From contig NZ_CP024190.1 in NCBI RefSeq assembly GCF_003391395.1, positions 4,588,001 through 4,652,000 of the forward strand: DNA of 64,000 nucleotides. The letters are read 5' to 3'. The position numbers were made by a program, and so were the translations under genes. Source of the DNA: Mycobacterium marinum. Its GTDB lineage: Bacteria; Actinomycetota; Actinomycetes; Mycobacteriales; Mycobacteriaceae. How positions within the stretch are numbered: the first letter of the stretch is position 1; every line of letters starts with the position of its first letter. Below are positions 36,038 to 43,152 of this stretch, piece after piece. The notes beneath the pieces are model-generated. The model searched no databases and was not told where the DNA came from. It saw only the letters and a program-made list of their open reading frames with translations.

Positions 36038-37237
36038 TTACGCGTTGGCGTTGCCGGCGCGCCACTGCTCCCAGGGAATGTTCCAGTCGCCAAGCCCCTC
36101 GGTGCCGGGCAGCGTGCCTCCCACGGTGTTGACGACCTCGACGACGTCGCCGGTCTTGATGTGGTCATAGAACCACTCCGCGTTGCTGGGGCTCACATTC
36201 AGACACCCGTGGCTGGTGTTCGTGTGGCCCTGGGCACCGACCGACCACGGCGCGGAGTGCACATAGACACCGCTATAGGACAGCTGCGTGGCCCAATTGA
36301 CATCGGTGCGGTACCCATTGGGTGAGTTGACCGGTACGCCGTAGGTCGAAGAGTCCATGATGATGTGCTTGAACCGCGCGCCCACGATGTAGATGCCGTT
36401 GGCGGTCGGGGTGCTGTCCTTGCCCATCGAGGTCGGCATGGTCTTGACCACCTCGCCGTTGACCCGGATGGTCAGCATCTTCGTGTTGTCGTCGGCGGTC
36501 GCAATCACCTCGTCGCCGATGGTGAAGTGCGTCTTGACGTTGTCCTCGCCGAACATGCCCTCGCCCAGATCGACACCGTAGGTGTTCACCGCGACATCAA
36601 CGCTGGTCCCCGACTTCCAGAAGTGCTCTGGGCGCCAACGCACCTCGCGGTTGTTGAGCCAGTAGAAGGCGCCCTCGACGGCCGGTTTGGTGGTGATCTT
36701 GATGGCCTTCTCGGCAGCCAGGCGGTTGGCGATGTTCTCGTCGAACCGGATCGCGACCGGCTCACCGACGCCGACAACCTCACCGTCGGCGGGACTCACG
36801 TACGGCATCGTCAGATGGGCCGGCGAACTGGTCTGGAACGTCATCTGGCGGGTCGCGGCACCGCCCAGGCCAAGCGCCTTGGCGTTGAGCGTATAGCGCC
36901 GGTTATATCCGAGCGGCTCGTCAGTCGACCAGTGCAGTCCGTCGGAGCTGAGTTTCCCGCTGATGGACTTGCCGCTCTCGTTGACCATGGTGACCGCGGC
37001 CAACACACCGTCGGAGACGCTCACGGTGACCGGTGCGTCCACGGTGACCCCGACGGCCCCGTCGGTCACCGATGCGGTGAGCTTGGGCACCAACAGGTCG
37101 GCAAACGGGGTGCCCTTGTTCTCGATCACCTTGGTCGCGGTGGGGGTAGCACTGCTGCCGCCGCAGGCGACGGTCAGCACAGCAACCGGGATCAGGATCG
37201 CAGCCAGCCACGATCGACGTCTGCTCAAAGGCGCCAT
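36038..37237 (-). CDS. lppS: L,D-transpeptidase LdtMt2 (LppS)
   Basis: A 399-residue periplasmic L,D-transpeptidase making 3-3 cross-links in peptidoglycan, the carbapenem target (Rv2518c counterpart, 408 residues). N-terminal lipoprotein-type signal with Cys25 in VLTVACGGSS, two immunoglobulin-like domains (about 50-250), then the YkuD catalytic domain with HTNTSHGCLNVS, where Cys345 is the nucleophile. The tail ends WNIPWEQWRAGNANA. The ATG at 37237 is preceded by GGAAGG; a TTG one codon upstream is possible. It ends one base from the convergent Mpt64-like gene. Confidence 0.95.
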   Translation of the reverse strand: MAPLSRRRSWLAAILIPVAVLTVACGGSSATPTATKVIENKGTPFADLLVPKLTASVTDGAVGVTVDAPVTVSVSDGVLAAVTMVNESGKSISGKLSSDGLHWSTDEPLGYNRRYTLNAKALGLGGAATRQMTFQTSSPAHLTMPYVSPADGEVVGVGEPVAIRFDENIANRLAAEKAIKITTKPAVEGAFYWLNNREVRWRPEHFWKSGTSVDVAVNTYGVDLGEGMFGEDNVKTHFTIGDEVIATADDNTKMLTIRVNGEVVKTMPTSMGKDSTPTANGIYIVGARFKHIIMDSSTYGVPVNSPNGYRTDVNWATQLSYSGVYVHSAPWSVGAQGHTNTSHGCLNVSPSNAEWFYDHIKTGDVVEVVNTVGGTLPGTEGLGDWNIPWEQWRAGNANA

Positions 37238-37442
37238 CAAGTGACCTTCCAGATACTCACGCTTACTTTGGTCACCGCTGACCTCGGATTGTTACTAGCA
37301 TTGTACTGCCTCATCACCGCCAGCTCGGCGAATGAGGCTCCGTTCCTGCGGTCCAGTATCGCACTGCACCCCGTGTGATCCGGAGATTTCCCTCTGCGCC
37401 GGGATGCCTGTTATTGTCGCAACGCGGTCTTGCCAGACCGAT

Positions 37443-37515
<73 letters not shown>

Positions 37516-37530
37516 CAGCTAGGAGCGTTT

Positions 37531-37573
37531 TCGCGCGCGTTGTTGTACACAGAACTGTACACATCGCGCGCGA
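37531..37573. promoter_or_regulatory. Large dyad upstream of the prophage cargo genes
   Basis: TGTACA-CAGAAC-TGTACA (37544-37561) is symmetric and is nested in a longer imperfect dyad whose outer arms are TCGCGCGCG (from 37531) and CGCGCGCGA (to about 37573). It lies between the tRNA and the first cargo gene, with a TACCAT -10-like hexamer at 37581-37586, eight bases before the ATG at 37595. It could be an operator for a prophage regulator, a site for integrase or excise, or a cruciform. Symmetry is observed; role is inferred. Confidence 0.5.
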
Positions 37574-37594
37574 TTGCGCGTACCATCTGCCAGT

Positions 37595-38086
37595 ATGGCG
37601 ACAGCCAGTACCCACGCGCAGACCAGCGAAGTACTGGCCGCGCCGTGCACATGCCCACGATGCGGGCTGGAAACTTCTTGCTCGCATGGGAGTTGGGCGG
37701 ATCGGCATCCAACCGCCGCGGTGATGCTCGGCATGCCCACGGTGTTGTTCACACTCGGCGCGATCGGCGCCTACCCGTGGGTGTTCATCCCCTTGATCGC
37801 GGCGGCCGCGCTCGCTTACGCGGCGGATCGCGAGTGGCGGCGCCGGCAGGCGCTGGCCGCCCGCGCCGACTGGGACTACCGGGCGGAGACCCGCAACCAG
37901 CAGACACCTGCCGTCCGGGATGCGGCCGAGCAGATGCGCCGCACAGCATGGCAGCCAGACATCTGGTCGGCAGAACAGCTACTGTCGCCGCAACTCCCCC
38001 ACGCGGTGCGGCCGAACAACCCGGCTCCGTGGCATGTCGTCACCCAATGGCCAACACGGCAATTCAGAACCGGTAGGCCACAGTGA
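37595..38086 (+). CDS. Zinc-motif membrane protein at prophage end
   Basis: A 163-residue protein. Near the N-terminus four cysteines and a histidine are grouped as CTCPRC (18-23) and CSHG (29-32), a possible zinc site. One or two membrane helices follow (about 41-78, including MLGMPTVLFTLGAIGAY and IPLIAAAALAYAA). The remaining 85 residues are cytosolic and charged. Function unknown; the look is that of small mycobacteriophage membrane proteins. TACCAT eight bases upstream of the ATG suggests a leaderless or near-leaderless transcript. The stop overlaps the next start as GTGA. First gene of the four-gene plus-strand cluster. Confidence 0.72.
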   Translation: MATASTHAQTSEVLAAPCTCPRCGLETSCSHGSWADRHPTAAVMLGMPTVLFTLGAIGAYPWVFIPLIAAAALAYAADREWRRRQALAARADWDYRAETRNQQTPAVRDAAEQMRRTAWQPDIWSAEQLLSPQLPHAVRPNNPAPWHVVTQWPTRQFRTGRPQ

Positions 38087-38304
38087 TAACCGATGGCATA
38101 CGAGTCGCGCTTCAAGCAGTCCTTGACGCTGGCGTCGAGAACTGTGTGGAAGACCTGCCGCCCTGCACGCGCGCCGAAGGCCACGAGTGGACGCTCCGCA
38201 AAGGCGGAACCGTGACGATTCCAGGCCCGGCGCCGATAGTTGCTATTCAAGCATTCCGCCTCGACTGCGAGCACTGCGGATTTACGTTCTCTATTAGAGG
38301 GTGA
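38083..38304 (+). CDS. Small zinc-ribbon-like protein
   Basis: A 73-residue protein starting at a GTG that overlaps the preceding stop by four bases. It has two separated metal-binding-like parts: cysteines at ENCVEDLPPC with a following histidine (EGHEW), and a C-terminal LDCEHCGFTF. The CxxC pair plus the upstream Cys/His suggests a small zinc-bound fold. No family is recognised. Coupling to its neighbours and the small size argue for a real phage gene. Confidence 0.65.
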   Translation: MITDGIRVALQAVLDAGVENCVEDLPPCTRAEGHEWTLRKGGTVTIPGPAPIVAIQAFRLDCEHCGFTFSIRG

Positions 38305-38315
38305 GAGGGGTAAGA

Positions 38316-38588
38316 GTGATACGCCTATCCATTGCTGCGGCGTTCGTGGTGCTCGTCGCTGCAGCGCCGCCCGCCCAGGCCGCTCCCCCACCCGGCTGCC
38401 TCTACCAGTCCCCCAATTGGTATGACCCGTGCTCCGGTGTCCCGCCCTGGGTGCAGCAGAACGGCACCAACTGGTCCCCCGTAGACGGCCGGCCCGGCAT
38501 GTGGGGCCCCCACGGCTACACCCCGGTAACCCAGCAGCCAACCCCCGGCCAGTGCACCGACTACCGCGCCGCCTGCCCAAGCTCCTAA
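38316..38588 (+). CDS. Small secreted cysteine/proline/tryptophan-rich protein
   Basis: A 90-residue protein with a clear Sec signal peptide (IRLSIAAAFVVLVAAA, cleavage after AQA at about residue 22). The mature part of about 68 residues has four cysteines and is rich in proline, tryptophan and glycine (YQSPNWYDPCSGVPPW). The GTG at 38316 follows AGAGGGG; an upstream GTG at 38301 overlapping the previous stop is an alternative. It is placed 17 bases before the PE_PGRS-type gene. Secretion out of the host cell and the phage context suggest a lysogenic-conversion factor, but no function is known. Confidence 0.7.
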   Translation: MIRLSIAAAFVVLVAAAPPAQAAPPPGCLYQSPNWYDPCSGVPPWVQQNGTNWSPVDGRPGMWGPHGYTPVTQQPTPGQCTDYRAACPSS

Positions 38589-38605
38589 CGAAAGAGGAAC
38601 GGTCG

Positions 38606-39457
38606 ATGTCCTTTCTGACCACTGCCCCGGATCTTCTCGAAGCTGCCGCCTCAGATCTGGCAGACATCGGCTCGGTAGTCGCCCAAGCCAACGCCGCCGC
38701 GGCAACACCGATGACGGGCGTTCTCGCCGCGGCCAAGGACGAAGTGTCGACAGCGGTCGCAGCCCTGTTCTCCGAGTACGGCCAGGGCTATCAGGCACTG
38801 AGCGCCCAGGCGGCCGAGTTTCACACCCAGTTCGTCCAGGCACTGACCTCTAACGCGGGCGCCTATGCCACCGCCGAAGCAGCCAACGCGAACCCGCTTC
38901 TCAGCGCGATCAACTCCCCATTCCAGGCCATCCTCGGACGCCCCCTGATCGGCGACGGCGCCGATGGCATCACCAACGCGCAAGGCGTGGGAACCGCGGG
39001 CGGCGCCGGCGGGATCCTGTACGGCAACGGCGGCCGCGGCGGCGACAGCACAGCGGTCGGCATAGCCGGCGGGGCCGGCGGAATGGGCGGAATGATCGGC
39101 AACGGCGGCGCCGGCGGCAACGGCGGCCCGGCCGGGCTCATATTGGGCAACCTCTACCGGGGCGGTGCCGGCGGAATGGGCGGCGCCGGCGGTTGGCTGA
39201 TCGGCGACGGCGGCGCCGGCGGCACCGGCGGATTCGCCGGCATAGACAACGGCCGCGGCGGGTGGGGAGGCTGGGGCGGGCCGGCCACAATGTTCGGTTC
39301 CGGCGGCGCCGGCGGCAACGGCGGGGATGCGAACGCGGGCTTCGTCAACACACTCCCAGGTAACGGCAGTATCGGTGGGCACAAGGGCGGCCTTCCGCTA
39401 CTCCCAGACATCTTCGGATCCGTGGGCATGACGGGCATCAACGGGCAGTACGTGTAG
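38606..39457 (+). CDS. PE_PGRS-type protein encoded at the prophage end
   Basis: A 283-residue protein. Residues 1-95 form a PE domain: MSFLTTAPDLLEAAASDLAD, helical ALFSEYGQGYQALSAQAAEF and then YATAEAAN, which contains a YxxxE motif (type VII secretion signal of PE proteins). The defining Pro-Glu is Pro-Asp here (residues 8-9). The linker carries LGRPLIGDGADG, the hallmark following PE domains in PE_PGRS proteins. Residues about 128-245 are GGAGG-type glycine repeats, then a 35-residue unique tail. Short for a PE_PGRS. GAGG lies about ten bases before the ATG. It would be exported by host ESX-5 and displayed on the cell surface. PE genes are normally chromosomal; M. tuberculosis has PE26 after the same tRNA, so a host origin of the locus must be kept in mind. 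Confidence 0.85.
   Translation: MSFLTTAPDLLEAAASDLADIGSVVAQANAAAATPMTGVLAAAKDEVSTAVAALFSEYGQGYQALSAQAAEFHTQFVQALTSNAGAYATAEAANANPLLSAINSPFQAILGRPLIGDGADGITNAQGVGTAGGAGGILYGNGGRGGDSTAVGIAGGAGGMGGMIGNGGAGGNGGPAGLILGNLYRGGAGGMGGAGGWLIGDGGAGGTGGFAGIDNGRGGWGGWGGPATMFGSGGAGGNGGDANAGFVNTLPGNGSIGGHKGGLPLLPDIFGSVGMTGINGQYV
38990..39340 (+). repeat. PGRS-type GC-rich glycine repeat
   Basis: Repeated GGCGGNGCCGGCGGN-like units encode Gly-Gly-Ala/Asn repeats of the PE_PGRS-type gene. Such repeats recombine and slip readily, so the length may vary between strains or be misassembled. Confidence 0.8.
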
Positions 39458-39476
39458 TGCCCGTTGGCCGACAGAC

Positions 39477-39530
39477 AAAAAGCCCCGACTGTCTCGGAGC
39501 CACGGGCGTAGCTCGACGAGACAGCCGGGG
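39477..39530 (-). terminator. Hairpin terminator between cargo genes and late operon
   Basis: CCCCGACTGTCTCG (39483-39496) pairs with CGAGACAGCCGGGG (39517-39530) with one mismatch and a 20-base loop. On the minus strand the hairpin is followed by CTTTTTG, so it works as an intrinsic terminator for the leftward late transcript. It may also stop the rightward cargo transcript, giving insulation between the two. Confidence 0.75.
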
Positions 39531-39552
39531 ACGGCTGAACCTTTGGTGTTAC

Positions 39553-39831
39553 CTAGTCATCGACGACGAGCACAGTCACAGCGCCGCTACGTCTAAACAG
39601 CATGCGAATCAACACGAATCCGATGCCAATCGGATCAGCACGCGGATCCAGTTCATTCGCCAGGTGCTTTGAAACCACACGGATCACATGCTTGAGCCAG
39701 GGCCAACGTTTCAGGTATCGGTCCCAAGCCTCCGACAACGTGTCGCCTTCTTCGGCCAGGAACACGTTGTAGACAACCGCGATGATCGGAACGACGATCC
39801 AGAAGCAGTCGGACGGACGCAGCTTCACCAC
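39553..39831 (-). CDS. Small phage membrane protein, last gene of late operon
   Basis: A 92-residue protein with an N-terminal hydrophobic helix (CFWIVVPIIAVVYNVFLA), a central amphipathic segment (RYLKRWPWLKHVIRVV) and a second hydrophobic stretch near the end (IGIGFVLIRMLF). GTG start after GGGAGG. It lies after the holin and coiled membrane protein genes in transcription order, so a role in lysis or superinfection control is possible. No family recognised. Confidence 0.65.
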   Translation of the reverse strand: MVKLRPSDCFWIVVPIIAVVYNVFLAEEGDTLSEAWDRYLKRWPWLKHVIRVVSKHLANELDPRADPIGIGFVLIRMLFRRSGAVTVLVVDD

Positions 39832-39844
39832 ACGGCCCTCCCCC

Positions 39845-40255
39845 TTATGGATCTAGGTCTGGTTCGAGTTCCGGTGGCGGAGGTGGCATTTCCTCGCCTG
39901 GCCAGTGCTCGGCGAACCAGCTCGCGATGCGTCGCAGATAGATGATGGCGACGGCATACAGTCGCTCCGCCTTGTGGCGCGCCAGAATCTCGGCTTGCAA
40001 AGCCAGATCGGTCTTCTCTTGGCGCTCCGAGAGCTTGCTCAGCTCAACGGACTGACTCTCGCACCACTTCTGCACGGCATCGGTGTAGCGGGCCCAGTTC
40101 AGGCTGGCCGCCTCGTACGCACGTGTGAAGGCGTCCCGGTTGGTGCTCTCGGCGTTCTTCTTCGCTGTGAGGTGCCCGAACCAGCCGCCGACGGCCGCGG
40201 CGAGGACGACGCCGGCACACGTGATGATCGTGGGCGCCAGCTCTTGCCAGTTCAT
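39845..40255 (-). CDS. Phage membrane protein of the lysis region
   Basis: A 136-residue protein: N-terminal membrane helix (about 8-28, IITCAGVVLAAAVGGWFGHL), then a long charged, helix-forming region that may be a coiled coil (QSVELSKLSERQEKTDLALQ), and a short acidic proline tail (EEMPPPPPELEPDLDP). The ATG overlaps the holin stop by four bases (ATGA). The single helix with a long charged tail resembles spanin-like or second holin-like proteins of mycobacteriophages; the exact role is inferred only from context. Confidence 0.7.
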   Translation of the reverse strand: MNWQELAPTIITCAGVVLAAAVGGWFGHLTAKKNAESTNRDAFTRAYEAASLNWARYTDAVQKWCESQSVELSKLSERQEKTDLALQAEILARHKAERLYAVAIIYLRRIASWFAEHWPGEEMPPPPPELEPDLDP

Positions 40256-40518
40256 CGCGGCTGGGTGGTGCGGTCGGCGGCCACAACATCGGCCAATGGG
40301 CTGGCGGTGCCGTTGTCTACGCGCAATGAAGCGAGTGATCGCAAAATGTCCTGGCCGGCCCCGCAGGCGAAGGCGATGGGGACTGCGTATCCGGGGACCG
40401 AGGGGACGACGTTGAATGCGCCCAGGGTCCATGCGGCTACAGCCGCCGCGCCGCCGGCGGCGACCGCGCGGTCAATGGTGTCCTTCCAGAAGATCTTGGT
40501 GAAGATGCTTTTCGGCAT
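40252..40518 (-). CDS. Probable holin
   Basis: An 88-residue protein with a short basic N-terminus (MPKSIFTKIFWKD), two hydrophobic helices (about 17-36 and 42-58, AAAVAAWTLGAFNVVP and GYAVPIAFACGAGQDIL) and a polar tail. This class II-like layout, directly after lysB and before another small membrane protein, fits a holin that opens the membrane for endolysin release. Holins are poorly conserved, so the call rests on topology and place. Confidence 0.75.
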   Translation of the reverse strand: MPKSIFTKIFWKDTIDRAVAAGGAAAVAAWTLGAFNVVPSVPGYAVPIAFACGAGQDILRSLASLRVDNGTASPLADVVAADRTTQPR

Positions 40519-40593
40519 AACGCGGCACTGCCTTTCCGTGTAGAGGTCAGCGACCCGAAAACACTGAAGGTCGGTTCACATCTGAAATGGGCA

Positions 40594-41553
40594 CTACGCG
40601 GCGTCGGGCTGCACAGTGCTGGCCCAGTAGCGGACGTGTTGGATCGCGAGGCCGAGGTAGGTTTGGCCGGGCCAGACTTCGTCGACTTCGTAGCGGATGT
40701 GCGGGCCGGTCCCGGCGGCCAGGAAGGTGAGTCCGATGCGGGCGGCGGCGGCCCCGGCCGCGGTGCCGGTGAGGGTGTCGTTGTTGCCGAATCCGATCAG
40801 CCCGGACAGCGCGCCGACCAGCAGCGGGATACCGTAGCCGGCCAAGCCGGGGATTCCGCCGGCGAGCGCGGCCAGGACGTCGGGCACGTCGATGCCCATG
40901 TCTTCGGCGATCTTGGGGACGGCCTGCACGATCGCTCGAGTGGCGGTGAGAATGTCGGAGAAGCTGAAGTCGGTGACCATGTCGTAGGCGGCCTGCATGA
41001 TCTCACCGGTGACGCCGAGCGGAGTGATCGCGTACATGTCCGGCCCCAGGTTCGGTGGCGCGGTGTGATTCGACAGCCAGCAATGCCGCGGGTCGGTGAC
41101 GTCGCCGTAGTGCCAGGAACCGATGCCTTGCCCGCCGGGCTGCACCGAGGCGTCGAACGGGTAGTAGGCGCCTCCGGGTGGCCGGGTGGGGTCTCCGAGG
41201 CTGAACGAGCACAGGTAGTTATCGGGGTGGCGTTGCTGGACGTAGCGGCGCACCAGGGCGGCCACGTAGGCGCCTGCACTGTATCCGCCGATGATGATGC
41301 GTCGCTGCGGGTTCTCGCTGATGGCGCGCTCGATCATGGGGATGCTGGCTGTCAGGGCGTCGGCGGCGCCCTTGTTCATCGACGGGTCGCTGGGGGCTCC
41401 GGCGGCCGCGACGGGAAGCCCGCCCATGGTGGCGGCCCAGGGCGGGTTCTCTTCCTGCACAAGGTCGGCGAGGGGCTGGCAGACGCGGGACACGTAATCC
41501 TCGCCGATGATGCCGCCGGTGCCGCGGTAGACCAGGGCCAGGTGGCGGACCAT
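40594..41553 (-). CDS. lysB: LysB, mycolylarabinogalactan esterase
   Basis: A 319-residue serine esterase that cuts mycolic acids from arabinogalactan, breaking the outer membrane link at host lysis. GxSxG motif GGYSAG with Ser92; the C-terminal part includes WHYGDVTDPRHCW and DMYAITPLG typical of mycobacteriophage LysB, with an alpha/beta hydrolase or cutinase fold. The ATG at 41553 overlaps the stop of a 16-codon ORF (TGATG) that itself overlaps the lysA stop. Longer in-frame starts upstream are inside lysA and not credible. Confidence 0.93.
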   Translation of the reverse strand: MVRHLALVYRGTGGIIGEDYVSRVCQPLADLVQEENPPWAATMGGLPVAAAGAPSDPSMNKGAADALTASIPMIERAISENPQRRIIIGGYSAGAYVAALVRRYVQQRHPDNYLCSFSLGDPTRPPGGAYYPFDASVQPGGQGIGSWHYGDVTDPRHCWLSNHTAPPNLGPDMYAITPLGVTGEIMQAAYDMVTDFSFSDILTATRAIVQAVPKIAEDMGIDVPDVLAALAGGIPGLAGYGIPLLVGALSGLIGFGNNDTLTGTAAGAAAARIGLTFLAAGTGPHIRYEVDEVWPGQTYLGLAIQHVRYWASTVQPDAA

Positions 41554-41603
41554 CAGCGCAGCCCTTTGAGAAAGCCGGGAATGACGATGAGCCAGGTGAG
41601 CAT
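41553..41603 (-). CDS. 16-codon ORF coupling lysA and lysB
   Basis: A tiny frame encoding MLTWLIVIPGFLKGLR. Its ATG overlaps the lysA stop (TAATG) and its stop overlaps the lysB start (TGATG). The peptide is hydrophobic with a basic C-terminus, like a minimal membrane peptide. It may exist to carry ribosomes from lysA to lysB, or the peptide itself may act at the membrane. Whether it is translated is unproven. Confidence 0.5.
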   Translation of the reverse strand: MLTWLIVIPGFLKGLR

Positions 41604-42820
41604 TACCAGCCTCGCTTCCGGTCGTTGGTGCCCAGTACGGCGTCGCGGATCTCGGCGACGGCTTCGACGAGGGTTTGGTCGCCGAGGCATGGCCAGCGCA
41701 GGGTGAGTTGGTCGTCGGCGGGTCCGACGGGGACGGGTCCGGCCGGGGGCGGGCCGGGCTCCGGGTCCGGTTCGGGCTGCAGGTCACCACTGATTCCGCA
41801 GGCAGCGGCGAATTCCGCTGGTGTGAGGCCGTTGGCGGCGTTCATGTCGCAGTTGCCGAACGGGGGGCATCCTTCAGGGAGCCCACCGCCGTAGCCCTGG
41901 CCGTCGGTGTACTGGTGGGCGACCATTCCCGGATACGTGGGGAGTCGGCCGTATCCGGCGACAATGAGTCGGATGCCGGGCGGTTTGGTGCGCCACATGC
42001 CGTTGAGGTCGCTCACGTTGCCGTATCCGATGATTCGGGCTGGGTCGCCGGTGTAGTCGGCCAACGCGGAGTAGAGGGCGTTGATGCCGCCAGACTGATC
42101 GCCGGGCGGGTTGCCCCCGCTCTCGATGTCGAGCATGAGCGCGACGCGGGGGTGCAGGCCGCCCGCAGCGTCGATCATTTGCTTGACGGTGGCGGCGTTC
42201 GACTGCCAGGTCTGGGGGCGAACGTAGGTGTAGACGATTCCGAATGTCAGCTTCCCGGAGTTCAGCGCGGCGCGCATCCACGTGTAGTTCCGGGCGAAGT
42301 TGCGATCTTGGTACGAGCCGTCGCTGACGCGGATCGACAACACCGGGTATGGGTAGGAGTCGTCCACGGGCACTTGCCATTCGGAGACGTCGGCAAATAG
42401 CGTGTCTTTCGGCGGTGCATCGGGCATGGGGATGGCCTCGCTCTGTCGGGTGTGGACGTGGTCGGTGTGGCCGGAGTAGTCGGCGGCGTAGTAGGCGGTC
42501 TGGGTGACGTCTTTGCCGCCTGCGACGCCGATGCGGGCTCCGGTGGCGGGGTTCTGCCAGATCACCTGCTCCAATGAGCCGCGCGTGGAGAGCAGATATT
42601 CGGCGAAGCGGTCCATGTCCGGCACTGCCCCGGCCCAGTCGATACCCCGGTTCTGGCGATTGGGGTTGCGTGCGTACCCGGCTTCGACGCGGTCTGATTC
42701 CTGGTGCCCCGGATAGGTGGAGGCGCGGAGGTTGAAGGCTGCTCCCAGCTGGTAGACCCAGTCGGGGAATCCTGGCTGCCCGTAGTTGATGTTGGTTCCG
42801 GTGGGCAGGCCGTAACTCAT
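41603..42820 (-). CDS. lysA: LysA, modular peptidoglycan-degrading endolysin
   Basis: A 405-residue endolysin. Domain 1 (about 1-140) resembles a metallopeptidase/ARB-type module with GIDWAG and GHTDHVHTRQ. Domain 2 (about 147-345) is a GH25-like muramidase-type fold: ADVSEWQVP, LSIRVSDGSYQDRNF, ALMLDIESGGNP and VAHQYTDGQGYGG. The C-terminal part ends LRWPCLGDQTLVEAVAEI and LGTNDRKRGW, a common mycobacteriophage LysA cell-wall-binding terminus, after a proline-rich linker. The ATG overlaps the preceding stop (TGATG). Catalytic type of domain 1 is inferred from motif. Confidence 0.9.
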   Translation of the reverse strand: MSYGLPTGTNINYGQPGFPDWVYQLGAAFNLRASTYPGHQESDRVEAGYARNPNRQNRGIDWAGAVPDMDRFAEYLLSTRGSLEQVIWQNPATGARIGVAGGKDVTQTAYYAADYSGHTDHVHTRQSEAIPMPDAPPKDTLFADVSEWQVPVDDSYPYPVLSIRVSDGSYQDRNFARNYTWMRAALNSGKLTFGIVYTYVRPQTWQSNAATVKQMIDAAGGLHPRVALMLDIESGGNPPGDQSGGINALYSALADYTGDPARIIGYGNVSDLNGMWRTKPPGIRLIVAGYGRLPTYPGMVAHQYTDGQGYGGGLPEGCPPFGNCDMNAANGLTPAEFAAACGISGDLQPEPDPEPGPPPAGPVPVGPADDQLTLRWPCLGDQTLVEAVAEIRDAVLGTNDRKRGW

Positions 42821-43023
42821 CAGTTCGCCTCGTCGTCCACAGTGAAGACCTCGCGCAGAACGTCTTTGATGCGCATCTGTGCGAGGCCGGCGAAAGCCTC
42901 CCCAACGGTCTTTTCGCCGAGCGGTGAGCGGATCAGCGCGTCGACGACGGACGCGCCCTGAGTCGCAACGTCGGGCGTTGACTTGGGTTCCGACTGAGGA
43001 CTAGGGAACGGAATGACACCCAT
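42820..43023 (-). CDS. Small phage protein upstream of lysA
   Basis: A 67-residue soluble protein (VVDALIRSPLGEKTVGEAFA and onward, acidic end FTVDDEAN). No domain recognised. Its stop overlaps the lysA start, and its ATG lies three bases after the stop of a 41-codon membrane ORF, so it belongs to a chain of tightly packed small genes. Such small genes before lysA are common in mycobacteriophages. Confidence 0.65.
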   Translation of the reverse strand: MGVIPFPSPQSEPKSTPDVATQGASVVDALIRSPLGEKTVGEAFAGLAQMRIKDVLREVFTVDDEAN

Positions 43024-43026
43024 CTA

Positions 43027-43152
43027 TCAGCGCCCCTTCTTGTGGTCGTGGTGGATTTTGGCGGCGATTTCGCCGATGATGAATCCGATTGCGAGCAGCG
43101 CTGTTCCGACGAATCCCGTCATGAGCAGGAATTCGGCGACAGTGAGTTTCAT
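43027..43152 (-). CDS. 41-residue single-helix membrane protein
   Basis: Encodes MKLTVAEFLLMTGFVGTALL followed by AIGFIIGEIAAKIHHDHKKGR. A single hydrophobic helix (about 8-30) is followed by a His/Lys-rich cytosolic tail. The ATG overlaps the upstream stop by four bases (ATGA), and the next gene starts three bases after its stop. Helix plus basic tail could be an extra holin-like or regulatory peptide. The overlaps and the coherent topology support it as real despite its size. Confidence 0.65.
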   Translation of the reverse strand: MKLTVAEFLLMTGFVGTALLAIGFIIGEIAAKIHHDHKKGR

